A stretch of 64,000 nucleotides of DNA from Actinophytocola oryzae (GCF_004364325.1 NZ_SOCP01000011.1:124001-188000), one strand, 5' to 3'. Counted from the stretch's first letter, positions 7,635 to 16,345 are shown. Notes: generated from the letters alone by a model not told the origin. Translations and numbers: made by a program.

Positions 7635-9581
7635 CTAGTTCAGCTTGATCAGAGAACCCTTGACCTCGACGATGGCGCTGCTCTCGATCTTCACGCCCAT
7701 CTTGCCGTTGAGGGAGAGCTGGCCGTCCGTCTCGATCTTGATCCCGCCCGTGCCACCCTTGATCGTGATGCCACCCAGCTCACCGCACTCGATCGTCAGG
7801 GAGCCGTTGGGCGACTTGGACTCCGGCGGTTTCGGGCTGCACGCCAGGGTGACAGTGCCCGCGACCTGGTCGATCACGAGACCCATCTTGTCGCCCTTGG
7901 TACCCAGCTGGATCTTCGACGCGATCGGCGGCAGGCTTCCCGGCGGCCCGGGCGGCAGCTCGTCGGTGAACATCAGCTGATTCGCAGCGGGCGTCGCGAA
8001 GCCGCGCTTGGTGACCACGCCCGAGCCGGACACCGCGGTCTTCAGCTCGCCGTAGTCGGTCTTGCTGTTGGTCAGTCCACCCAGGACATACGGGCGGCGC
8101 GAGTCGCCGAACTCGAAGCCGACCAACACCTCGTCGCCGACCTGCGGCACGAAGAACGCGCCGGTCTTCGCGCCGGAGCCGAACTGCACCACGCGTGCCC
8201 AGTCGGACTCGTAGTTCGGCGACAGCCACGGCAGCGCGACCTTCACCTTGCCGAGCTTGTCCTTGTCGGACACGTTGGTGACGATGCCGCACACCAACCC
8301 GCCGAAGCCGGCGTCGCTGGTCTTCGCGCCGCCGGAGGCGAGGCCGAGCAGCGACCGGTTCTGCCTGCCGGACACGAAGAACCGCGTGTGGTAGCCACCC
8401 TCGTTCGCGTCGAACACGTGCTTGGCGTTCGTAACGAACCACTTGCCGCAGAACTGTTCGGGCACGCCGTCGATCTCGACCTCCGCGCCCGCCTGGATCT
8501 TCGGGTCCCCGTCCGCGTCGCCCTCCGCCTCGGCGAACGTGCTCGCGATGTGGTCGGCGAGCCCCTTGGCCGCCGCCTCCGCCGCGGTGTCGGCCGCCGG
8601 ACCCACGCCGAGCGGCCGGTCCACCATCAGGTACGCGGTGTTGCTGGCCGCCTGCCCCAGGTTCAGGCTCGGCATGCCGGGAATCGACGGCAGGGGCGGC
8701 AGAGCGGGCAGGGAGATCAACCCGTCGGTGAAGGACTTGGCGAGCTTCGCCGGGTCCTGGCCGTCGATCGTCGCGGTGCCCGTCGCGGTGCCCACCTTGG
8801 CCACCGCGACGCGGGCGTCCTTCGAGTCCCACACCCGGACCTCGACGTCCGGCGTCAGGTTGGCCGCGGACAGGCGGGGCAGGAACGTGTGCAGGTTGTC
8901 CTTGAACGTGAGCTTGCCGCCGAGCCCGAGCGCACCTGCGATGGCGTCCACGATCCCGCCCAGCAGACCACCGCCGCCGTCCTTGCGGCCGGACGCCTTG
9001 CGGAAGAAGAACTTCCCGCCGACCACCCCGGTCTCGTAGCCGATCTCGCGGGCCCGCTGCGTCAGGAACTCCCAGTCGGTCTGGGCGATCTGCGCGACGT
9101 GGTCGTGCGCGACCGAGGTCTCCTCGACCTCGCCCTTCTCCAGGCCCGCGCTCTCGGCGACCCGCGTCGCGATCTCCGAGTCCTTCATGTTCAGGAACGT
9201 CCTGGTGCGCTTGGCACGTTGCAACCGGTGCGCCTTCTCGTAACCACGCACGATCGAGAAGATCTCGCCCTCCTGGCAGATCGCCTCGACGGACGTGACC
9301 TCGCCCTTGATCAGCGACTCGGTCGAGTCGCTGTCCGCCGCCCCGGCGAAGACCTCCACCGTCGCGCCGATCGACAGGCCCGCGTCCTTGACGATCGAGC
9401 CCTCCTCGTCGAGGAACGTCAGCTCGAACATGTCCGGCAGGTGCAGGTGTGTGTCGACCACGGCCCGGATCAGGTTCTCCATCACGTTGGGCAGCAACGG
9501 GATCCCGAGCACCTTGCCGACCTTCACGGTCGGCCAGACGATCGCCGTCGAGCTACCGCCGAGCAGTCCGCCCAGTGTCAT
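7635..9581 (-). CDS. VgrG/Pvc8-like spike protein
   Basis: 648 aa from the ATG at 9581, which overlaps the stop of the LysM gene (ATGA). A longer reading frame extends upstream, but the overlap and the sequence MTLGGLLGG fix this start. The N-terminal half is the gp27-like hub. The middle (GGLVCGIVTNVSDKDKLGKVKVALPWL... GDEVLVGFEFGDSRRPYVLGGL) is the gp5 OB-fold. The C-terminus is a short beta-helix built of ITIKGGTGGIKIETDG-type turns. It forms the central spike that carries the PAAR tip. No extra effector domain follows the beta-helix. Confidence 0.9.
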   Translation of the reverse strand: MTLGGLLGGSSTAIVWPTVKVGKVLGIPLLPNVMENLIRAVVDTHLHLPDMFELTFLDEEGSIVKDAGLSIGATVEVFAGAADSDSTESLIKGEVTSVEAICQEGEIFSIVRGYEKAHRLQRAKRTRTFLNMKDSEIATRVAESAGLEKGEVEETSVAHDHVAQIAQTDWEFLTQRAREIGYETGVVGGKFFFRKASGRKDGGGGLLGGIVDAIAGALGLGGKLTFKDNLHTFLPRLSAANLTPDVEVRVWDSKDARVAVAKVGTATGTATIDGQDPAKLAKSFTDGLISLPALPPLPSIPGMPSLNLGQAASNTAYLMVDRPLGVGPAADTAAEAAAKGLADHIASTFAEAEGDADGDPKIQAGAEVEIDGVPEQFCGKWFVTNAKHVFDANEGGYHTRFFVSGRQNRSLLGLASGGAKTSDAGFGGLVCGIVTNVSDKDKLGKVKVALPWLSPNYESDWARVVQFGSGAKTGAFFVPQVGDEVLVGFEFGDSRRPYVLGGLTNSKTDYGELKTAVSGSGVVTKRGFATPAANQLMFTDELPPGPPGSLPPIASKIQLGTKGDKMGLVIDQVAGTVTLACSPKPPESKSPNGSLTIECGELGGITIKGGTGGIKIETDGQLSLNGKMGVKIESSAIVEVKGSLIKLN

Positions 9582-10354
9582 CGCGCACGCCCCTGGTCCA
9601 GCTCGTCCGGGTTGGGCAGGTAGACCGTCGCGCCGGGACGCACTCGGTTCGGGTCCTGGATGCCGTTCACCTCGGCGATGCGCCGCCACGCGCCAGGGTG
9701 GCCGTAGTTGGCAGTCGCGATCGACTGCAGCGACTCGCCGTGCGCGACGGTGTGCGCGCGACGGCCGGTGAGCCCACCCGAGGTCGGGTTCTGCGGGAGG
9801 GTGCCCAGGAGCGAGGGCTGCTCGTTCATGGTGATGGAAAGCTTGGCGCGGATGGGAATGCCCGCCGAGGTGAACCGCGTGTAGCTGATCTTGACGTTCG
9901 AGAGCTTCACCGTGTACATGAAGCCGATCATCGGCGGACCCCACTGGAACGTCAGCTCCGGCGGCTCGGTCTTGAGGTTCTTGCCGAGCGCGGCGGACAG
10001 GACCTGACCGAGGAAACCCGCGCTCGGGTTCGTCCACGTGAGCAGCGTGTCGCAGCGCAGCTTCGTGTCGAGGCCCTCGAAGATCACGTTGTTCACCGAG
10101 ATCGTCATGGGCTTGACCTTCGGGGTGGTCCGCCTGCTGCCACCTCGCGCTGGCGACGGTTTGTCCGAGGTCACCGCCGTGCGCGCCACGCTGATCTCCG
10201 TCGGGTTGAAGTCGAAGTACACCAACCCGATGTTCGGCAGCGTCGTGCAGCGGAGCATGGCGGGCACGCGTGCGCCTGCCAGCGCCGCGGCTCCGATCGC
10301 CACGCCGGCGGCGATGTTCGCCCCTCCGGCAACCATGGCCACGGTCATCGTCAA
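9578..10354 (-). CDS. CIS hub/tube-adaptor protein with C-terminal LysM (Afp7/Pvc7-like)
   Basis: 258 aa. The N-terminal part begins with a hydrophobic Ala/Gly-rich stretch (residues about 5-30). A tube-like beta domain follows, with NVIFEGLDTKLRCDTLLTW and ELTFQWGPPMIGFMYTVKLSNVKISYTRF. It ends in one LysM repeat (HTVAHGESLQSIATANYGHPGAWRRIAEVNGI). This matches the hub-adaptor placed between inner tube and spike. In such particles LysM is thought to orient the baseplate rather than cut the wall. The hydrophobic N-terminus is unusual for the family and could be membrane-seeking, although it may also be a mis-set start. Confidence 0.8.
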   Translation of the reverse strand: MTMTVAMVAGGANIAAGVAIGAAALAGARVPAMLRCTTLPNIGLVYFDFNPTEISVARTAVTSDKPSPARGGSRRTTPKVKPMTISVNNVIFEGLDTKLRCDTLLTWTNPSAGFLGQVLSAALGKNLKTEPPELTFQWGPPMIGFMYTVKLSNVKISYTRFTSAGIPIRAKLSITMNEQPSLLGTLPQNPTSGGLTGRRAHTVAHGESLQSIATANYGHPGAWRRIAEVNGIQDPNRVRPGATVYLPNPDELDQGRAR

Positions 10355-10364
10355 GCCCCTCTAC

Positions 10365-10817
10365 TCACAGGAAACCCTCATGTGCGAGCACCAGCTGCTC
10401 CATCGCGATGCCGATCGACATCGCGTCGAGGTCCGGGCCCTTCCAGCTCTCCGGGTACACGTTGCGCAGCGTCCACTTCGTGACCGGTATCCCCCGCGAG
10501 TCGAACAGCGTGATCGTCGCGGTGCCCCCGCCGCCGCTCTTGTTGGCGTCCACCCAGTTCGCCGCCTGGTCCTGCAGCCAACCGAGGACCTTGTCGGTGT
10601 CGTCCTTCTTGATGGCGCGGGACAGGATGACCGGCGAGTACTTGATCATGCCCGGCATGATCGTCTCGTACTGGTAGTTGCCGCCCTCCGCCTGGCGCTC
10701 CGGGTTGAACTTCACCTCGAGGCCCTGGCAGCGGGCCCAGCCACCGAGGTCGACGCCCTGGACCGACACGTGGAACCGTGCGGTCAGGGCGAGCATCGTC
10801 TGCAAGCTGGCGGTCAT
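10365..10817 (-). CDS. tube/tail protein 3 (gp19-like)
   Basis: 150 aa from the ATG at 10817. A longer frame continues upstream into the previous gene and is discarded because that gene's stop lies 11 bp before this ATG. Blocks ARFHVSVQGVDLGGWARCQGLEVKF, GMIKYSPVILSRAIKKDDT, TLFDSRGIPVTKWTLRNVYPESWKGP and the ending IAMEQLVLAHEGFL are diagnostic of the T4 gp19-like inner-tube family (Afp1/Afp5 type). It differs clearly from the other two tube genes here and, by position next to the hub, is the likely baseplate-proximal ring. Confidence 0.88.
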   Translation of the reverse strand: MTASLQTMLALTARFHVSVQGVDLGGWARCQGLEVKFNPERQAEGGNYQYETIMPGMIKYSPVILSRAIKKDDTDKVLGWLQDQAANWVDANKSGGGGTATITLFDSRGIPVTKWTLRNVYPESWKGPDLDAMSIGIAMEQLVLAHEGFL

Positions 10818-10828
10818 CGTCGGTGCCC

Positions 10829-11296
10829 CTACGGCTCTAGCTTGTTCTCGTCTTCGAGGAAGCCCTTGTGGACCAGCTCGAGCGTCTCGATCGCCACCTG
10901 GCTCGCGCCTGCGTCGAAGGAGTTGATGGCCCACTTGGCGGGCATGACGTCACGCAGCTTCCACTTGGCCTTGGGCACCGGGTCGCCGCCGGAGGTGTAC
11001 AGCTCGATGAAGCCCTCGAACGGCTCCCACTTCCACGACGTGCCGTCCAGCCACTCCTTGGTCTTCTCGAACTCCTCGGAGACCCCTCGGGAGAGCCGAA
11101 CGTTGGTGTACTTGGTGTTGCCGGGGAAGTAGAGCCGGTCGTTGCCGCCGTCGCCCATGCGGTACTCGGCGACGTCCCAGGTGACGTCGAGCCCCTCGGC
11201 CTTGGACCAGCTGCCGAGGTCCCACTTCTTCATGCCCGACATGCTCACCACGAACCGGTTCGACAGGCCGACCTTCGACGTGTCTGACAGAGGCAT
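10829..11296 (-). CDS. tube/tail protein 2 (gp19-like)
   Basis: 155 aa. NRFVVSMSGMKKWDLGSWSKAEGLDVTWD, TNVRLSRGVSEEFEKTKEWLDG and the ending ETLELVHKGFLEDE place it in the gp19-like tube family. It shares the 'W-K-L-R-D-V-x-P-x-x-W' block with tube 3 (KWKLRDVMPAKW against KWTLRNVYPESW). The two genes are adjacent, 11 bp apart, and probably arose by duplication. The start ATG at 11296 is 9 bp after the DUF4157 gene. Likely a second tube ring at the base of the particle. Confidence 0.88.
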   Translation of the reverse strand: MPLSDTSKVGLSNRFVVSMSGMKKWDLGSWSKAEGLDVTWDVAEYRMGDGGNDRLYFPGNTKYTNVRLSRGVSEEFEKTKEWLDGTSWKWEPFEGFIELYTSGGDPVPKAKWKLRDVMPAKWAINSFDAGASQVAIETLELVHKGFLEDENKLEP

Positions 11297-11305
11297 TGCG
11301 TACTC

Positions 11306-13762
11306 CTAACGGAAATCGGTGAGCAGGCCGGCCCGCTCACGGTCGACGAGCAGCTCGGTGCGCAGACGGCTGCGCAGCCGGTCGTAGAGGCGGGTCGCGA
11401 GCTCGTCGAGGTCGACGTTCTCCAGGTCCAGCCCGGAACCGCCGTTGTGTCGCGCGTTCTGGTCGTCGTCGTGCCCGCCGTCCCGCTGCCCGGCCTCGTC
11501 CTCCTCGGGCTGCCACCACGTGTCGGTGTCGAACTGGGTGGCGGTGGCGGCGTTGGTGATGCCCATCTGGTCGGCCACGCGTTCCCCGACCGGGCGCCGG
11601 TCGTTGGTGCGACCGCTGAACCAGCTGTCCGAGCTGCCGACGCGGGCCGACAGGCCGTGCTCGCCGAAGCCGTAGTTCATGTTCATGCCGGTGACGGCGT
11701 GCATCCAGGACGCGGCGGAGTTCGGCTCGTACCGCTGTGCGGGCGGCTGGCTCGGCGGGGTGGAGTGCGAGCGCGAGCCGTGGTGCGTGCCCGTGCCGTG
11801 GTGGCCACCGTGACCCGACTCCGACGAGACCTGGCGGTCGATCGCGGTCAGCTCCTCGTGCGACAGGCTCGTCACCGGCATCGCGCCGGGGGCGAGGTTG
11901 CGGTTGTGCGTGGCGATCGCGGCGGCCACGAGCTGGTCGCGGCGCGCGGCGGCGTTGAACCCGCCACCACCCTGGGCGGTGTGCGCGCCGGGGCGGTCCG
12001 GAGCGTGCCGGCCTTCCCCGTTCTCCTGCTGCAGCAACGGGTTCGTCCACTCCGCGACCACGTGTCGCGCCGACTCGGTGGCGATCTTGCCCACCTCTTC
12101 TGTCGTGGCCGCGTCGAACGGGCTGTCGAGGTGCTGCGGCGGGGTGGCCGTGCTCGTCGTCGCCCGGGCCGAGGTCAGCTCGGTGGCGAGCTGCGCGGCC
12201 ATGGAGAGGTCGGGCTCGGGAGCCGAGGTGGAGACCGCGGGGGCAGCCGTGGGGGCGTGGATGAGGGGCTGCGGCTCGACGGCACCGGACTCGCCGCCGT
12301 AGAAGCGTTCCGCGTCCTGTGCCTCGGCCTCGAGCTGCCGGCCCAGCGGCGAGTCGGGGGCGGGCAGGTGCGCGCCGAGGGTGCGTTGCTGGACGGCGTG
12401 CACCAGCTCGTGGGCGAGCAGGCCGCGGGTGCGGGGCGAGTCGGTCGGGCCGGCCTCGTCCGGCAGGAAGACCGCGCCACCTGCCGCGAAGGCCCTGGCA
12501 CCTCGGGACTTCGCCGCCTCACCCACTTTGGGGCCGCGGTACACCGGCACGTCCGCGACGTCGGCGCGCTGCCGGTTGCGAACCTCGTTGGCCAGTGCGG
12601 TCGGCACTCGGTCCACGACCGTCGCACGTGGACGCGTCCGACGCGGGGCCGGACGCAGCTCCGCCGTGGCGCGGTAGGTCGCGGCCACGGGCTTGGCAGG
12701 CACGTCAGGCCGGCTCTGCTCGACGTTCGGTGTGCCGGGACTCGGCTCGCTCGGCGGCTTGGGAACCTCCCGCGCGACCGGCGGGGCTTCCGGAAGGGGA
12801 ACCGGTGCCGGCTCGGGGGCAGGTTCTGGTGCGGTCTCCGCGACCGGCTCCCGCGCTGGTTCCGTCACCACACGCGCAGGGGCCGCCTGCGGTGGCGGCG
12901 GCTCCTGCGACGGCTGTGGTGGTGGCTGCGGTGCCGGTGGCGGCTCCACCGCGCCGTCCACTACGGACGGTGGCGCCTCCGGGTGCACGAGCTGCGGTCC
13001 ACTGATCGGCGCACCGAGACCCAGGCGCCGGGACTGGCCGAGGTTGGGCCGCCGCCTGCGTGCCGGTGGCGACACCGGATCCGCCGGTCGCACGTCCTCC
13101 TCCATGCGCGGGGGAAGGTCTGGCTTGGGCGGGTTGCGTAGCTCCGGCGGCAGGAACGACGGTGGCTCGGCCACCACCATGTCCTCCTCGATCGCGGGCT
13201 CGGAACTCGGCGCCGGGGCTGGAAGCGCGGGCAGGCTGGGCAGGCCCGGGATCGCGGGCAGCGCAGGCGAGGACTGGCCTGCCTTGGCCCAGTCCGGCAT
13301 GAACCGCAGCCAGCCGGGCGCCCGGTGCGGCGTGGCGGGCTCCCTCGGCTCGCCGACGTACTCGTCGACCGCGTCGACCAGTGGCACCACCTCGCGCGGC
13401 GCGGCCACCACGGGCCGCCGCACGGTCGGCACCGGCAGGTCGACCCCCTGGTGCACAACGGTTTCCGTGACCCGCACGACGGGCCTCGCGAGGCCCGTGA
13501 CCGTGCCGGTCGGCGGCTCGACGGCGCTCGTGCCGCGCCGGTCGAGCCGCAGCAGCGGCACGACCGGGGCGGGCCCGACCACGAGCGGCACCGAGGTGGG
13601 GATGACGGTGGGGATCACCGGCAGCGTGGCCCACTGACGAGCGGGCGCACGCAGGCCGGCAGCCTTGTCCGAGGGAGCGGCGACGCTCTCCTGTGGACGG
13701 TCGCGCTCCACGGTGGCCTCGACGGCCTGCTCGGCCGCCTTCCGCCGGAATGGCCAGCGCAT
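11306..13762 (-). CDS. eCIS core protein with DUF4157 (HELVH) domain and long proline-rich N-terminus
   Basis: 818 aa. Residues 1-370 are Pro/Ala/Val-rich and low complexity. Residues about 385-475 are the DUF4157 'eCIS core' domain: VPVYRGPKVGEAAKSRGARAFAAGG..., then a metalloprotease-like HELVH (about 449-453) followed by AVQQR. The last third is polar with His/Gly/Ser stretches and ends in LYDRLRSRLRTELLVDRERAGLLTDF, which resembles a terminal motif I associate with eCIS operons. DUF4157 proteins accompany nearly all eCIS and may be cargo-linked proteases or loading factors. It sits between the tail-chaperone/DUF6760 genes and the tube genes. No tape-measure gene is recognised nearby, so a structural role cannot be excluded. 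Confidence 0.82.
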   Translation of the reverse strand: MRWPFRRKAAEQAVEATVERDRPQESVAAPSDKAAGLRAPARQWATLPVIPTVIPTSVPLVVGPAPVVPLLRLDRRGTSAVEPPTGTVTGLARPVVRVTETVVHQGVDLPVPTVRRPVVAAPREVVPLVDAVDEYVGEPREPATPHRAPGWLRFMPDWAKAGQSSPALPAIPGLPSLPALPAPAPSSEPAIEEDMVVAEPPSFLPPELRNPPKPDLPPRMEEDVRPADPVSPPARRRRPNLGQSRRLGLGAPISGPQLVHPEAPPSVVDGAVEPPPAPQPPPQPSQEPPPPQAAPARVVTEPAREPVAETAPEPAPEPAPVPLPEAPPVAREVPKPPSEPSPGTPNVEQSRPDVPAKPVAATYRATAELRPAPRRTRPRATVVDRVPTALANEVRNRQRADVADVPVYRGPKVGEAAKSRGARAFAAGGAVFLPDEAGPTDSPRTRGLLAHELVHAVQQRTLGAHLPAPDSPLGRQLEAEAQDAERFYGGESGAVEPQPLIHAPTAAPAVSTSAPEPDLSMAAQLATELTSARATTSTATPPQHLDSPFDAATTEEVGKIATESARHVVAEWTNPLLQQENGEGRHAPDRPGAHTAQGGGGFNAAARRDQLVAAAIATHNRNLAPGAMPVTSLSHEELTAIDRQVSSESGHGGHHGTGTHHGSRSHSTPPSQPPAQRYEPNSAASWMHAVTGMNMNYGFGEHGLSARVGSSDSWFSGRTNDRRPVGERVADQMGITNAATATQFDTDTWWQPEEDEAGQRDGGHDDDQNARHNGGSGLDLENVDLDELATRLYDRLRSRLRTELLVDRERAGLLTDFR

Positions 13763-13775
13763 GTGGCTTTCCCCT

Positions 13776-13931
13776 TCAGTCGTCGGAGGATCTGGAGTGG
13801 ATCTTCCCGATCTCCGTGATCACCCGGTTGCGCACCGGGTGCTCGAGGTCGAGGATCTTGTCCAGGTCCCAGTGCAGGTAGTAGGCGACGTACGCGACTT
13901 CCTCCCAGACCCGGTCGGTCGCGTACGTCAC
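13776..13931 (-). CDS. small DUF6760-type CIS protein, GTG start
   Basis: A 51-aa gene starting at GTG 13931, whose GTGA overlaps the stop of the upstream tail-chaperone gene. It is too short, and has the wrong start, to be found by simple ORF searches. The peptide reads VTYATDRVWEEVAYVAYYLHW at its start, then DLDKILDLEHPVRNRVITEIGKIHS. The pattern 'Y-x-x-D-R-x-x-E-E-V-A-Y-x-A-Y-Y-x-H-W...D-L-E-H' is that of the DUF6760 proteins found between tail-chaperone and later tail genes in actinobacterial CIS clusters. It is amphipathic and helical; a tail-assembly accessory role is inference. The spacing of 13 bp to the DUF4157 start supports one transcript. Confidence 0.78.
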   Translation of the reverse strand: MTYATDRVWEEVAYVAYYLHWDLDKILDLEHPVRNRVITEIGKIHSRSSDD

Positions 13932-14326
13932 GATCCCCCCGGCGCATCACCCGCGACGTCCACCGCGAAGTCGCTGCCGCAGTTCGGGCAGCTGACGGCG
14001 ACCTCGGTGTGCCCGTCGGCGTTGATGCGCCGGTAGAGGTCCTGCAGGAACGCCATGTCCGAGGCGAACAGGCTCTCGATCACGAACGTGTCCACGGCGG
14101 CCAGGTCGCCGAGCGTGGTGACGGTCCGCTCGAGCAGCAGGACCGTGAGGTACGCCGGGTTGGCGCGCACCCGCTGGTCGGCCTGCGTCGTGAGCTCGTC
14201 GCGGGCCGTCGCCAGCCGCATGACCCCCTCGCGGTGCATGCGGCCGTGCTCGTCCACGTACCCACGCGGCAGCGTGAACGGGTACTCGGTGCGCAGCCCG
14301 GTCGCCTGCTCGGCCATCGCGGTCAC
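13928..14326 (-). CDS. tail assembly chaperone-like protein with C-terminal zinc knuckle (T4 baseplate-chaperone type)
   Basis: 132 aa if started at GTG 14326, which gives a GTGA overlap with the tube 1 stop; the ATG at 14317 (MAEQATGLRTEYPF) is an alternative three codons in. The core YPFTLPRGYVDEHGRMHREGVMRLATARDEL is typical of tail chaperone/gp26-like proteins placed between tube and hub genes in contractile tails. A CPNCG knuckle near residue 115 may bind metal with other residues. It probably helps load tube or tape-measure subunits; that is inference from family and position. Confidence 0.68.
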   Translation of the reverse strand: MTAMAEQATGLRTEYPFTLPRGYVDEHGRMHREGVMRLATARDELTTQADQRVRANPAYLTVLLLERTVTTLGDLAAVDTFVIESLFASDMAFLQDLYRRINADGHTEVAVSCPNCGSDFAVDVAGDAPGGS

Positions 14327-14766
14327 ACCGACACCCGCTGGAGGGTCTCGCACACGATCGTGACGGTCTCCATGAGCACGTCGTTGGCGCCCGCCTTCAG
14401 CGCGCCGATCTCGACGACCGACGGCCAGGCGTTCTCCATGTGGTAGCGCGCGACGGGCTTGCCGTCGGCGCCGTACATGACGAGCGACGCGCTCTTGCGG
14501 GCCGCGATGATGTCGCCCTGGAGCACGGCCTCGTGCCACGCCCACAGCGCCATGTCCGCGGTCTTGCCCCGCTTGAGCTTCACGATCGCGGGCTCGCGCT
14601 TGCCGGGCAGCTTCTTGAGGATGAGCTCCTTGTCGGTGGACTCCAGGTGCTCGACCGGCTTCACCTCGGTGGTGATGCCCTGCAGCTCCGAGAACGCGGC
14701 GATCTCGTAGCCGTCGATGGTGATCGAGAACCGGGAGGCTGTGATCGGGTCGGTCGTGCCTGCCAT
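14323..14766 (-). CDS. tube protein 1, major inner tube (gp19-like)
   Basis: 147 aa. DPITASRFSITIDGYEIAAFSELQGITTEVKPVEHLES and the ending METVTIVCETLQRVSV are diagnostic of the gp19-like inner-tube family. Being next to the sheath gene and shortest, it is the likely major tube subunit that polymerises under the sheath, with tubes 2 and 3 as specialised rings. The gap to the sheath stop is 40 bp. The stop overlaps the GTG of the chaperone-like gene. Confidence 0.9.
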   Translation of the reverse strand: MAGTTDPITASRFSITIDGYEIAAFSELQGITTEVKPVEHLESTDKELILKKLPGKREPAIVKLKRGKTADMALWAWHEAVLQGDIIAARKSASLVMYGADGKPVARYHMENAWPSVVEIGALKAGANDVLMETVTIVCETLQRVSV

Positions 14767-14806
14767 GCCTCTTGCTCCTTAGGACGAAAGGGGGTGGGAA
14801 AGAGCG

Positions 14807-16345
14807 TCACTCTTCGAGGCCGGCGCCCTCGGCGAACTGCGAGATGCGGAACACCACGAACTCGGCCGGCTTCACCGGCGCGATGCCGATCTCGACGGTC
14901 AGGATCCCCGCGTCCCGGTTCTCCGGAGGGTTGTTCTCCTCGTCGCACTTGACGAAGAACGCCTGCGCGGGCTGGCGGCCGAACAGGGCGCCGTCACGCC
15001 ACACGCGGCGGAGGAACATCGTGACCGTGCGCTTCACGGAGTCCCACAGCTTCGGGTCGTTCGGCTCGAACACCACCCAGTTCGTACCCTGCAGGATCGA
15101 CTTCTCGACGTAGTTGAACAGGCGCCGCACGTTGAGGTAGCGCCACTCGGGGTCGCTCGACAGCGTCCGCGCGCCCCAGACCCGGATGCCCTGTCCCCGG
15201 AAGCTGCGGATGCAGTTCACGGCGATGGGGTTCAGCACGTCGTGCTCGCCCTTGGTGATGTTCAGCTCGAGGGTGACCGCGCCACGCACGACCTCGTTCG
15301 CGGGCGCCTTGTGCACGCCCCGGGTCGTGTCGTTGCGTGCCCAGATGCCTGCCATGTGACCCGACGGCGGGACGAAGACCTGCTTGCCCGCCACCGGGTC
15401 GGCGACCTTGATCCACGGCCAGTACATCGCCGCGTACTTCGAGTCGTAGCCGGTGACGTCCATCCGCCAGTCCTTGACCTCCTGGGCGGACAGGCCCGGC
15501 GGGGTGTCCAGGACGGCGACGCGGTCGGCCATCAGCTCGCAGTGCGCGATCATCGCGAGCTGTACGGCCTTGACGTCCTCAGTGGACAGCGCGCCGCGCT
15601 GGTAGGCGGCCATCAGGTCCGGCACGCACAGCATGGTGACCTCGTCGATGGCCTCCAGGCCACCGAAACCGGTGCGGTCGGCGGAGTTGCCGACGTACGC
15701 GCCTGCCTCGACCTTGACGGGAGCCGGCGCCGGCGCGCCTGCCAGCGCGACCTCACCGGGGCGCGGGAGTGCCAGCGCCTTGCCCTTGGTCTCCTCGACG
15801 GTGATCAGCTTGGACTGCTGGCGCACCACGGTCGCGACGTTGTTGGTGCCGCGCTTGGTGGTCACGTTGTCGAACGTCTCGACCGGGTTGCCGCCCTGCT
15901 TGACGACGAGCTTGAAGGTGTCGTCGCTCTGCTCGCTGGCGGGCGCGACCTCGACGGTCAGGTCACCGGCGTCCTGCGAGCGCGCGGAGATCGTCAGGCC
16001 CGGCCGCGACTCCCCGCCCGCGGCGGGCAGCTCGGCGACCGGCAGCGCGACGTGGCCGTTCTCGGAGACGTTGGCGGACTCGCCGCCGACGCGCACGACG
16101 TAGGCGGTGCCGCCGCCGTTCTGGAAGTAGCCGTACACGGCGTGGGCGAGGTAGTAGCCCTCGACGAAGTCGCCGAAGCTCGCCTTGAACTGTGTCCAGT
16201 TGGTGACGAGCACGGGCTCGTGCAGGGGGCCGCGCTCGGCGAAGCCCACGAAGGCGGCAACCGCGGTGCCCACGGCCTCGATCGGCCGCGAACCCGAGGA
16301 AACCTCCTCCATGTACACACCGGGCGCGAGGTAGCTGCTGGCCAT
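14807..16345 (-). CDS. phage tail sheath protein
   Basis: 512 aa from the ATG at 16345, preceded by GAGGGAGA as ribosome binding site; longer frames upstream are non-coding. The start ASSYLAPGVYMEEVSSGSRPIEAVGTAVAAFVGF and the C-terminal half (RGVHKAPANEVVRGAV, INCIRSFRGQGIRVWGARTL, YLNVRRLFNYVEKSI) are the standard sheath blocks. The last segment, GILTVEIGIAPVKPAEFVVFRISQF, is the C-terminal arm that links neighbouring subunits. Only one sheath gene is present, unlike Afp-type clusters with three. It heads the long leftward transcript. Confidence 0.95.
   Translation of the reverse strand: MASSYLAPGVYMEEVSSGSRPIEAVGTAVAAFVGFAERGPLHEPVLVTNWTQFKASFGDFVEGYYLAHAVYGYFQNGGGTAYVVRVGGESANVSENGHVALPVAELPAAGGESRPGLTISARSQDAGDLTVEVAPASEQSDDTFKLVVKQGGNPVETFDNVTTKRGTNNVATVVRQQSKLITVEETKGKALALPRPGEVALAGAPAPAPVKVEAGAYVGNSADRTGFGGLEAIDEVTMLCVPDLMAAYQRGALSTEDVKAVQLAMIAHCELMADRVAVLDTPPGLSAQEVKDWRMDVTGYDSKYAAMYWPWIKVADPVAGKQVFVPPSGHMAGIWARNDTTRGVHKAPANEVVRGAVTLELNITKGEHDVLNPIAVNCIRSFRGQGIRVWGARTLSSDPEWRYLNVRRLFNYVEKSILQGTNWVVFEPNDPKLWDSVKRTVTMFLRRVWRDGALFGRQPAQAFFVKCDEENNPPENRDAGILTVEIGIAPVKPAEFVVFRISQFAEGAGLEE

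Noticed and set aside
7635..10037. Longer 800-aa start for the spike gene
   Set aside because: The extra 152 residues are the shifted reading of the LysM gene; the ATGA overlap at 9578-9581 gives a proper start.
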